Assembly: GCF_030269925.1 (NCBI RefSeq)
Contig: NC_085123.1
Location: 3,410,001-3,474,000 of the forward strand
DNA from: Bombyx mori
Lineage: Eukaryota; Arthropoda; Insecta; Lepidoptera; Bombycidae
Length of the DNA stretch: 64,000 nt
Direction: 5' to 3'
Notes under the pieces: generated by a model
What the model was told of the DNA's origin: nothing
What the model saw: the letters and a program-made list of their open reading frames with translations, nothing else
The model's database searches: none
Translations under genes and position numbers: made by a program
In this document: positions 32,336 to 64,000 of the stretch, one piece after another
How the letters are laid out: each line of letters starts with the position of its first letter
Position numbering within the stretch: the first letter of the stretch is position 1

Positions 32336-35200
32336 TTTAAAATTTGTCTATAAATATTGAAAAGATTTTTATTTTATCGTTAATGTAATGTTTAGATGTA
32401 ATCTTCGTCAAAGCACATCAGAACAAGTATTTTTCTAAACTAATCCATTCACTTTGCCTTTCCGATAATTCATTCTGATCACTGAAATAACATGACATTT
32501 CTAATTTTTTTATTTTCTGTCATCTATTTCAATTTCGTCTATCATAATGATTATCGTCCAAGAGTTTTTATATAAAACGTAATTTTATATATTTTATTTA
32601 ATTATCACAACTGACCTCTACTTCTCACCATAAGGTCTACCAGCCATTTCATATTAATTAAAAATAAGACATTTTTTCTTCTTCTAAAAACATTTATTAC
32701 AAAATTTACACGTCTTACATCCCTTATTACATTAATATGTAGGTACATTAACTGTCTTATCCACTATATCTAATGTGATACTACATAGTGATATAAACAC
32801 CCACGCTTATTTTAAGACGTTATTTATCTTCTCCTATAAAGTTTGGCACCAACAGGAAACCAGACTGCATATTTAATAAACAAATGATTATTACAATTTT
32901 GTGATGGCTAATGAAATTGTATCATAGGAATAGAAGGCAACAAAGGAAGAACCTTCAAAATGCAATTTTTCAGAGTTACATGAGCAACAGATATGGAATT
33001 TAGATATACAATTCGAGAGTTTAAAAATATATAAAAATTTCCGCTTCCAAATAATTTTGCAGGATATTTTTGTTTCAAATGCTAAGCAGAAACTGTCTCG
33101 GACAATTTTGCAGTGAGTAAATAAGCTCACTCATATAAAAAACTTCATTAGACTATTCTAAATAATAGAGGGCACCTTAAGGAATGTTGCAAATTTAAAT
33201 ATCATTTTTATTCCAAAAAAATAAATTCCAGATAACAATAATTGAGTTGTGTAAAAAAATAAGCCACCATTTTTATCAAAATTTTCATTCTGCTAAATTA
33301 CCTAAGAAACTAACATTTTATTAAAATATAATAAAATAGATTTACACCATAATGAAAAGGTTAAATTGTACTTATAAGTTGTATTGTGTTATTTTCACTA
33401 AAATAATACAATGAAAACATTGTTATTATGCATATTATTATGTTTATATGTTATAGCTCTATTTTAACTAAAGATTGGAATGATTTATAGAAATTTTCAA
33501 TAATTAACAAAAAAGTCTAAATAGTTCTTAAAAAAAGGTTTTATTTACTTTTATTTGATTTCAATGATGTTAAAACATTTTCAACAGCTACATATTTTTT
33601 TAAATAAATAAATCGCAGTTCTTGCTTCTTCGTAATTACTTAAAAAGTATTTGTTCATATACTGTTATTATGTATTTAGAATCTAATTTTGTAATCCTTA
33701 AAACTATTTTTACGGATTTTAGTCGTGTCATTCGTGACCAAGAAAAGTGTAAAAAAAAGCGTAATTGAACCCAAAAAATAATTTTAATTATTTTTACAAC
33801 ACGCGAAAACCCTAAAAATACTTAGCCTTGTGATAATTGTTTAATCAAAGTGTTTGTTTTAGTGAACGGAAGTACGGTGTCCGACATAGAAATAAGTGTC
33901 AAAAAATTAAATTATATTTTATAATACTTTTCTGTACATACTATCAAGTGATGAAGTAATTAATTCTATATGAAAACTTTAAACTTCACAGGGTTGCCGT
34001 TTTAAAATTTAATTATAATTAGTTTAAAATTATGTAGTAAGAATATTAATGACTTTTTTTTTTCAACAAAAGAACACGTCGGCTTGCTCACAGCTGCTTT
34101 GTTGTTGTATTGTTCTATTTATTTGATAGGTACTTGCTTAGTTAGTACACGCATTTGAAATTCTACTAATCTTTGGTACATTTGATATACACAGATTTGT
34201 TGCCATTTAGAGATTTATAAAATTAAACGATTATATAAATTTTTATTACTATTTGTTTATATTTAATAATCATATATTTACTTGAATATATTATTTAATA
34301 AATTAAGTAATCTTTATTGACATTTTTATACAAGAACATTTATTATAATGGAAGTTATAGATGCGATCTCGTAGCTCCGATTCTGTGGTTCTATTTTGTA
34401 CTTTAATTATGTATAATACTGTAATAGATTGTTGCCGTTTGAGTTAGTCTCCCCAACTATTGTCTTGACTGAGGCTTTTCTTGGAACCAGTGCTGGATAT
34501 TGCTTTGACAAATAAATATTTTACAACGCTTTACATGACTTAATGTATTTCTCAATAAAATAATATTGGAGAGGCCATATTCAGCAGTGGGCAGCTTTAG
34601 GCTGAGATGACGATGATGATATTACATGACATTGACATGACAATTTTGTATTGTGTTGAATGTTTTCTCTGTGATTAATTTATCTGTGGAATCGCGGGAT
34701 CCAAGGCCAATCTGTTTTCCCTTGGGGGTTATCTGGGTCAGATCGTTCAGTCGAATCGTGCGGTCACGCGCGGACCGTAACTACGACACCGGACCGAAAA
34801 ATACCAAAACGACAAATACCGATTAACGATCGCGAAGACGGACCAATACTTGTGATGCCTAATACTACATTAATATTATGATAAAATTATGATCGATGTT
34901 GATTTCAAACACTGCACGCAATGTACCACGAACAGAAATCAAAGGTCAACGACCTCGCTCGGTTTGCTTCAGTTTACTCAGGGAAACGAATAATAGTTTA
35001 AAAATATTCAAATAGTAAGTCTAATGACATAACATTAACAATTTTAAGATTTCTTATTAAAATAATCGAATATAAAATATTTTTATGGTGAGATCGATTG
35101 CGCGTTAATAAAATAGTTCTAATTGTAAACGTTGACTTTTAATTAATGGAATGACTGCGATTCTTTTTAAAGTCGCATTAACTGTAGTATACCATATATA
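32336..35200. other. AT-rich intergenic DNA between the ATPase and WDR81
   Basis: No gene seen. A short LINE-tail motif (GAGAGGCCATATTCAGCAGT ... GATGACGATGATGATATT) is at 34570-34622, and a less AT-rich stretch without recognisable coding at 34690-34970. Confidence 0.45.
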
Positions 35201-35214
35201 TCGCATTCATAGAA

Positions 35215-35432
35215 TAATTGAAGACATGAGTGGATGAAGGGGTTAAGTACCATTTAAAAAAAAAAAAAAAAATATTAGGCCTTAAAACTCCGGGTTTAGA
35301 GGCTATTTTTAGAAATCGCATGTAATGAAGGAGTTATGTCCGAAAAAAAAGTATAAGTAACAAAAGTTTGATGCTAGTTTTCTCAAAAACGAATTGCATT
35401 ATATAACCTTCATCCACTCATGTCTTCAATTA
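35215..35432. mobile_element. MITE-like element (family G), copy 1
   Basis: Inverted ends TAATTGAAGACATGAGTGGA and its complement TCCACTCATGTCTTCAATTA, with arms of about 25-30 bp. There is no coding. TA at both outer ends would fit a Tc1/mariner-type target. A second copy is at 52223-52471. Confidence 0.65.
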
Positions 35433-35477
35433 CTGGCGACTTCAATTGTGCTCTATAACAAAATGGAAAGATTTTGT

Positions 35478-35717
35478 TTTATTGCTTAGAGGGGCGGACG
35501 AGCTCACAGCCCGCCTGGTGTTTAGTGGTTACTGGAGCCCATAGACAGCTACAACGTAAATGCGCCACCCACCATGAGATATAAGTTCTAAGGTCTCAAG
35601 TATAGTTACAACGGCTGCCCCACCCTTCAAACCGAAACGCATTACTGCTTCACGGCAGAAATAGGCGGGGTGGTGGTACCTACCCGTGCGGACTCACAAG
35701 AGGTCCTACCACCGGTA
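35478..35717 (-). repeat. Family A SINE tail, reverse, beside the WDR81 stop
   Basis: TTTTATTGCTTAGAGGGGCG ... CAAGAGGTCCTACCACCGGT. Its end lies 17 bp beyond the WDR81 stop codon at 35734, so the WDR81 3' UTR must run into or across this SINE. Confidence 0.8.
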
Positions 35718-35733
35718 AATGTGTTGTGTTCAA

Positions 35734-57538
<21,805 letters not shown>

Positions 57539-58990
57539 TTCAAAGAGAAACTACGATAATATTATTGTTTTTGTTTGTTGCGAAGGAAATATCATTTCAT
57601 TGTAGGTAGGTACCTACTTTATCTTTGCATTGATAATTTTGACACATTCATAACTAACAAATTGTCAAAAGTCAGCACAGAGTAGGATGGCAGTGGCTGT
57701 GTGTCGTTCGTGAATGACCGAAAAAAAGACTTGGGTTCCAAATGGTTTTGTACACGAACTAGTGACGCTGAAAAAACCAGTTAACCAGTTCATAAATGGA
57801 TTTAGGAACAAGAAATGAACGATAAAATGTTATTATAATAAAAATGAACCTTAGTTTTAAGAATAAATATTTATTTGCAATTAATCGTTCATATCATTAA
57901 TTTCATAAATATCTTACTAAACACATTACAAGCATGAGTATATCATTGTTTAACATATCGCACCCTTAAAATATAAATGACACTATACGAAAATGTTCAT
58001 TTTACAGTATGGCCGTTTTAAGTTTTTTTAAGCATTGTATGGGTGATATGGAACATAAAAAATGTAAATAAAGCTTCGTGATCGGCTTAAAATAACAGTT
58101 TAACTAACGCTGTTTCAGAATCCAGTGGCGTACCATAAAATTATTGATTATTTATCAATGAGGAAGCATTTAAAAAAAAAGTTTGGTATAGTGTCGGTTA
58201 TAGTTTGATAGTTATTCAATAATTTTTGCTTAATGACCTCTAAGTCGTTATTTTACCTACAATGTAATGATAAAAAAGAGACAAATAAAACAATATAATT
58301 ATTGAAATATTAAAGAATACTATTTATTTGACACACGCTCACAGTTTTAGGTCAAAACTACCGCAAATAATCATAATAAAAAATCTGTCTAAATCTAGAC
58401 AAAGATATTGTCAAAAAAACAGAAACTTAGGATTTGTGTTTGAATAAAATTCGTAATTTTATCATAATTAACATTATATGTATTAGAATCTTGTTCTTAC
58501 CACTTACTAATAAATACAAATTAATAGAGTTAAATTATTACAAATTAAATACCAAGGTTAAAAGTCTTTTAAAGTACGAACTGTAAAAGTTACGTATAAA
58601 TAAGCGTATTAAAGGCTTAATCACAAGAGGCAGCAAAAATATTATTTATTATAACTTACAGTAGGTACTTAACTTAAAAATATTGTTTTTCACAAAAAAC
58701 CCTAAGTAATTATAAAAAATATTGTATCAACATCATGTAGCTAGGTACATCCTATAAAATCTTGTAAAACTGAATTTAAAACTGAATTATGTAAGAACCT
58801 GTCGTCTTTTAGCAATTCGGTCTTTAAACATCAAGTTCTAGAACCGAGAAAAATATTATTAAAGTGACAGTAACTTAAAAACATTTCCGCACAAAAATCC
58901 GTAAAATAGATCACAAAAAAAACCTATCAAAAACCTCTTCTTACAAATAATAATTAATCAACTACATTTTTAAAGGGTGGACACTACCCA
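57539..58990. other. Upstream of WDR81: AT-rich, no gene seen
   Basis: Holds the presumed WDR81 promoter on the minus strand. No TATA box stands out near 57560-57620. Confidence 0.4.
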
Positions 58991-58991
58991 C

Positions 58992-60495
58992 CTAGTTCAA
59001 AACTCTGTCAAAATAGGAATTGTAAAAGTTGAGTATCAAACCAGCATCTATAAGGCTTTTCACGTCACTCTTCTTTCTTTCGGATAAATCTAACTTTTGG
59101 TTATACAGATGTTGCAATTCTTCAGTCCTCTGGTTCCTTGCACTGGCTCTTTTAGATCCCGGGTTAAGTTCTTTGAAATCATCAACATAGGATGTTTTGT
59201 AACAAAATTTTACCTTATTATCTTCAACTTTCACCACTTTGATGACTTTTATATCAGACACCTTTACAAGCTCACTTTCAACGCTTTTGTTCAGTCTAGG
59301 AACGGGCAGTTGTTTGATGTGAATAAAATCGTTATAAGCCATTTCGTTTACTTTGAATGGTGTGTCCACTTCTGATGTCGGTTACGTACTGGGAAGGCAA
59401 ATAAATGGGTCAAGATTTAAGTATTATTTTTATTTGTTGCTCAATCGTTGAATGTGCTGCATCTCCTTCGTTCTGTGTGTATCCACGGATTTAAAACTCT
59501 TGTGTTATAGATGTTACTTTTCAGTTAAGTGCACGTCATCGGTATGTACATCTATGCAAGATGATGATGATGATGAATTGATTTTTCTGCTGGCCGCAGC
59601 AGTTATCTGAATAGAAAACAAATCTATGTTTTTGTCAGCTAAAGAAGATTTTTTTGCAAGTATTTCAAGACACAACTGCCGATTTCATTTGCTCCACGGT
59701 TACCTTGCGATTCGTCCCAGAAAAAAACATTCAGTATTATGTCTTGCAAGCTCAGAGATGGTAAAATTCAAACAATTTATCTTTGACTTGTAGAAGACAG
59801 AAAACAAAATCCTAATTAAAGTTATTAAATAACTGACGTTAAACTCAAACTGCCACTTATGCACTTACTCAGTGTAAATATTCGAAAGTATATTTATTTA
59901 ATAAATCAAATCAAATCAAATCAAATCAAAAAAATTTTATTCAACATAAATGAAAGTACATACTTGTTGAACGTCAAAAGAACTACCGCCAATTCACAAG
60001 AACTAGCCTCCGTCCTGAGAAGAATTGGCAAGAAACTCAGCGGGCATGTTTTTTTTTTTTTTTTTTTAATAAATTGTTATTTATTATTTTTTTAATATTA
60101 CATTATTTTTTTTAAATATGAGTTTTTTACAATGAGTATTATAACGTAACAATTACTACAATATTGAAATGCCCGGAGCGAGCAACTCATTCCCACTTTG
60201 TGCAATCTTCTAGATAATCATTGACTTTATAGAGGTACTTATTAACTCCATGCTTTATAGTAAGCTTTATTGCACAGATGTTCTTTAACAGTTTTCTTAA
60301 ACCTATGTATATGTAGGTTCTGAACATCTTGTGGGATTTTGTTGTACAGGCGCACAGACAAACACCCGAATGAATTTCGTATCTTATGTAACCTACTCAT
60401 CGGCACAACAACAATAAGTGACGCTTAACACAATGTGCCAGTTTTTTACTCACCTCGACAAGAGATCCCTCCGGTGACTTGTCGCGATCTGGCAT
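58992..60495 (-). CDS. Possible two-exon gene of unknown function
   Basis: Exon 1 (60495-60454) reads MPDRDKSPEGSLVE with a strong donor GAG|GTGAGT. A weaker donor three codons-phase on (GTGA|GTAAAA, exon end 60450) would join in frame to 59371-58992, giving ...VEVKVDTPFKVNEMAYNDFI. The terminal exon encodes about 126 residues, ending KKSDVKSLIDAGLILNFYNS-YFDRVLN. It is lysine-rich with an FxxFYNSYF-type end that recalls the tails of some transposon-derived proteins, but I do not recognise the family. No ATG precedes its first codons in frame, which argues for an upstream exon; alternatively it starts at MAYNDF. A LINE fragment (59880-60420) fills the intron. Confidence 0.35.
59880..60420 (-). 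mobile_element. LINE 3' fragment with (TTTGA)n end, reverse
   Basis: AAATCAAATCAAATCAAATC then the complement of the 54395-54960 element: YRVCLCAPVQQNPTRCSEPT-type frame remains, CTACCGCCAATTCACAAGAA and GCGGGCATG. It is the same LINE family as 53821-54960, 5'-truncated and inverted. Confidence 0.75.
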
Positions 60496-60499
60496 AGTG

Positions 60500-62480
60500 C
60501 CGGTTTATTAATTACCGACCGTGCAAGTTGTTACAAATTCATAAGTGACACTAGCAACATCTAGCGAAAATTAAGCGCGTTAGAGCTACAGGGGTCTTTG
60601 CATTAGGCGCGTTTCGTCTTACGCATTTTGACACTATACTTAACTAAAAAATAGCATTTTTTGTATACCTAGTGCTATTTATGTTTTAAGGGTGCGATAT
60701 TATAGCTGCGTTTATGCTATCTTATTATTTATTTGTTATTACTAACAAGAAACTGTTATTCTACTATCTATAATATTTATTAGACAATGTTTTGATATGA
60801 AAATGTTCGGATGTATAATTTATTCTTTAAAAACACAAACAACTGAAAAAATACTCAAATATTAAACATAAGTGTTAATATAAATTACATTAATACTTTG
60901 AATGAATATTGTAATTGTTTATGTAAATCATTTAATTAGCGCCATCTATTATCAGACTAGGTAATGATAATGTTTGCTAAAATGATTTAAAAGCAATAAT
61001 ACTATGTAAAATAAATTCATCTCAATCATGTAAAATGCACTAAAATATTTATTCTGAATAGTTCATGAATCGTTGCGTGGTTTCTTAACCTTATTCGATT
61101 TGTTTGTCTAAAGAGATCGTAGTTGCTATCACTATCAAAAAATGGCTAATTGTGTAAAAATTAAAGACAGTCCTTTTTGTAGTACTCACGCAATATTATT
61201 GTTTCGTAGTATTGTATTGTATCGTTGTAATAGATATTACCTATGAAAACCCTGGCTTATCGCCGATATGTAATATCTATGGTGCTAGCTACTGTTCAAT
61301 TGTGTATAAAAAAAATTTCCTACCTGAGCTGGTAACCTTGAGAGGCTATGCAATATATTAAGTGTATAATCTATGGGCTATGCTAGCGTAATCAAGCCAC
61401 TGAAGTAGGAAACCTATGGAAATGAAACGTCAACAAAAAATTCGTGCCACTGTGACGTCATCTGGCCACAAAACATGGCGGTGTTAGTGCTGCCCACAAG
61501 ATTTTAATGTTAGTAGGTTTTATCGATAAACGTTCTTGGTTTATTTTATTTTAAATATTGTTGAGTATAAATGTATTTGTAGAATTTATACTTTAATAGG
61601 AATTAAGTATATTGTTATGTGCAAAGATGATGTGATTTAGATATTATGTGAAATCTAAGACGAGTTCGTGCTTCAAATTTTCCAAGTAAACGATATGACG
61701 ATTTTTAAAATTTGCTACACTGATTTTATAAAGTTGTCGTTTGCCGCAAAACATAAAGATCTGGCATAGTACAGTGCCATCAGCCCATTTCTAGCATGCT
61801 GAATGTTATCCTATTTTGAGTACGTGTTTTTCTTAGACTATTACAATCTATTTTAATTGTTTTGCTGAATCTATAGTCCGTAACACACTACCGCAGCGCA
61901 CCTCAAGGAAGGTGCACCGCACTACTGCACCGCACGCAAATTTTAAACTTATCAAGGGACCGCCTGATAAAAAAAACACCTACAGAACATTTATTCGTTA
62001 TTGAAATTACAAACGTCATTCCTTGTGACTTCCTCTCTAAAATCACTTAATTAATAAATATTTAACGAATTTACAATAGTGTTTTACTCACTGCGGAATA
62101 AAACTATTTTATTTAAATAGTTCCGAAGAGATTTTGTCGGTAGCCTTTTTCCCGAAATATCTAAACAGAATGTCTAAATATGTTTTGATGACATATTTTA
62201 AAGAGGTATTTATGATTAGTGTCATGATGAATAGATTCCGACCGAAAAATGGTGTCCGATATTTGGGATTCAAATATATTAAGTGTATAATCTATGTTTC
62301 GGATGAGGGCTCCATAATGAATTTAAATATATATAGATAATAGTTTTGGGGCATCGACTTTCTTGAGATCCTATAAAATACGTTTTAATTATTATTTTTG
62401 TATGTTTTAAGCATGATAAATTATGAAATTTTATATAATCAATCATATTAAATCGATATCAAAGTCAATAAATAATGTAC
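60500..62480. other. Intergenic DNA, no gene seen
   Basis: AT-rich. A promoter-like island at 61430-61490 contains TGACGTCA (CRE-type) and ATGGCGG, but no exon follows. The 23-bp sequence AATATATTAAGTGTATAATC+TAT occurs at about 61351 and 62273, suggesting a shared old repeat. Confidence 0.4.
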
Positions 62481-62482
62481 AA

Positions 62483-63050
62483 CCCAAAACAGACGTTCGA
62501 ACTGACGTGACAATGACATTTGGCGCGCTAAGCATGGCGGATTTTCGGCCTCATTAGACGGAGACGGAGATATTTACGTATATTCATGTTTCATTTTATG
62601 TACGCACTGAAATACTGTTATATTGTTTTCCTGCGAGTTAAAGTGCTGAGTAAGAACGAGATAGATATATGTTTATGTATGTGCCTTCAAAATGGGTGCT
62701 ATTTATATAAACAATTGTACGTATAGAACAATATGTCGTGTCCCTACTATAAAGGTCTATGGGTAGGCCCAAAACAGACGGCCAAACTGACGTGACAATG
62801 ACATTTGGCGCGCTAAACATGGCGGATTTTCGGCCTCATTAGACGGAGACGGAGACATTTACGTATATTCATGTTTCATTTTATGTACGCACTGAAATAC
62901 TGTTATATTGTTTTCTTGAGAGTTAAAGTGCTGAGTAAGAACGAGATAGATATATGTTTATGTGTGTGCCTTAAAAATGGGTGCTATTTATATAAGCAAT
63001 TGTACGTATAGAACAATATGTCGTGTCCCTACTATATAGGTCTATGAACC
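62483..63050. repeat. 285-bp promoter-like unit in tandem (two copies)
   Basis: CCCAAAACAGACGTTCGAAC begins copy 1 at 62483, and copy 2 begins at 62768 with a few substitutions. Each copy has TTTGGCGCGC (E2F-type, 62519-62528 and 62804-62813), then ATGGCGGATTTTCGGCCTCA and GACGGAGACGGAGA. No long ORF follows either. Confidence 0.8.
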
Positions 63051-63315
63051 AAGCAAGTAGGTGAGCTCACGACACTCAAACTTGACGATGTTGCTAACAC
63101 TAACCTTAGCAACAGCAGTGCTTCGCAAAATTTACCACCGAATTGGAAACGCGACCCACTGAGAAGATCCGGCGAGAAACACAGTGGGCTGTGTCTATGG
63201 GTCAATTTATTCGTCGAGCCCTTCGTCGCAAGCGACGGTTTCGACGAGAACGATGACCGTTGCTTGAGGTACTTATAAAAGTTAGTGGATCGGGAGGATC
63301 CGAAATGACGTGTTT
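63051..63315 (+). repeat. Family B SINE, 5'-truncated
   Basis: AAGTAGGTGAGCTCACGACA ... GAAACGCGACCCACTGAGAA ... GTTAGTGGATCGGGAGGATC. It starts exactly where the 285-bp tandem array ends. Confidence 0.75.
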
Positions 63316-64000
63316 AGGGCGACGTCGACTGTTTATCATTCGATCGGATATGCATAGTAGAAGTAAGAAGGATCATCTTGTATAGAGGACAAGTTGAAGT
63401 GTCCATCTATAAACAGCAGTTTTTCTTGGAAGACTCACCGAAATATCACTAGTGTAAGAAACAGAAATGATATAAACATTTTTTGTGGCTGGTGTAGTTA
63501 AAAAATATCCAGTATTTAAAATCTCAACTGTTTATTTTAATTACTATTTACGGAGGAAGCGTTTCTGTCCTACTTAGTTTAATATCCTAATAAAATAGTT
63601 GGCGCTTTTTGTAAAATCTTTCCATTTGCTGCTATGGCGCCACCTTAATTGACTCCCTTTCAGTGAACTATTTTGAATACACTGAGATGGTACTCTTTAC
63701 CTAACTCCTTACTTCTATTCTCCATACTTCAAAATAAGAGGCATTTCTAATACACTTTTAAGCAGATCCCATGTGTTAGATAAACAAAAAATTAAACTGT
63801 GAAAGTTGTTTTAAATACTTCTAAAGATTTTAATTTAGTAGTATATTCATGTGAAAGACTATTTTTAGCATAACACACATATGGTGTTAAAACACAAATG
63901 TTAAAGTTTGAAAGAAGATTTTATTCTTATCACAAAATTCGGAATGCTTGTATTGGACCCAATTATGGAAGATTTCAATTCAGCTTTTAAAAAGCACATA
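63316..64000. other. Right edge, no gene seen
   Basis: AT-rich DNA without a recognised exon or repeat. Confidence 0.4.

Noticed and set aside
59097..59375. Plus-strand open frame of 92 codons
   Set aside because: Antisense to the better-supported minus-strand terminal exon; hydrophobic composition is typical of an antisense reading of lysine-rich coding.

Overview
The window is from an AT-rich animal nuclear genome. It is almost certainly a moth and very probably the silkworm Bombyx mori or a close relative. The reasons are split genes with short exons in long introns, dozens of copies of silkworm-type SINEs (a roughly 430 bp Bm1-like element with a tRNA-like head, plus a second SINE family), several LINE 3' ends, foldback and MITE-like elements, and an insect RR-2 cuticle protein gene. 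All protein genes were rebuilt by reading exons by eye and checking splice signals and phase. Family names come from remembered protein conservation, not from a search.

Layout, left to right. (1) 1-1760, minus strand: the 5' end of a coiled-coil axonemal gene that resembles CCDC40. It has a cysteine-rich N-terminus and runs off the left edge. (2) 4606-17690, plus strand: a complete IFT56 (TTC26/DYF-13) gene of 11 coding exons, the first being only the ATG. These two ciliary genes are divergent, and each has a near-perfect RFX X-box about 70-85 bp before its ATG. (3) 18936-19007, minus: tRNA-Cys(GCA). (4) 22667-25091, minus: a four-exon RR-2 cuticle protein. (5) 29285-32335, minus: an intact, intronless Na,K-ATPase alpha-like P-type ATPase of 1016 residues, in which a key ion-binding Asp of M6 is Asn. 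(6) 35734-57538, minus: a complete WDR81 gene (19 coding exons, 2097 codons before the stop) with kinase-like, BEACH and WD40 parts. (7) 58992-60495, minus: a possible small two-exon gene that I do not recognise. (8) 60500-64000: intergenic, with a 285 bp promoter-like unit in tandem and a SINE.

The rest is introns and intergenic DNA dominated by repeats. Notable are a nearly perfect 680 bp foldback inside IFT56, three copies of a palindromic MITE with about 50 bp terminal repeats, inverted copies of a retroposon on both sides of IFT56, oppositely oriented solo-LTR-like copies, and SINEs nested in SINEs.

Functionally, CCDC40 (axonemal 96-nm ruler) and IFT56 (intraflagellar transport of motility cargo) belong to the same ciliary programme, and the shared X-boxes suggest common RFX control. 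WDR81 (endosome and autophagy), the ATPase, the cuticle protein and the tRNA look functionally independent.
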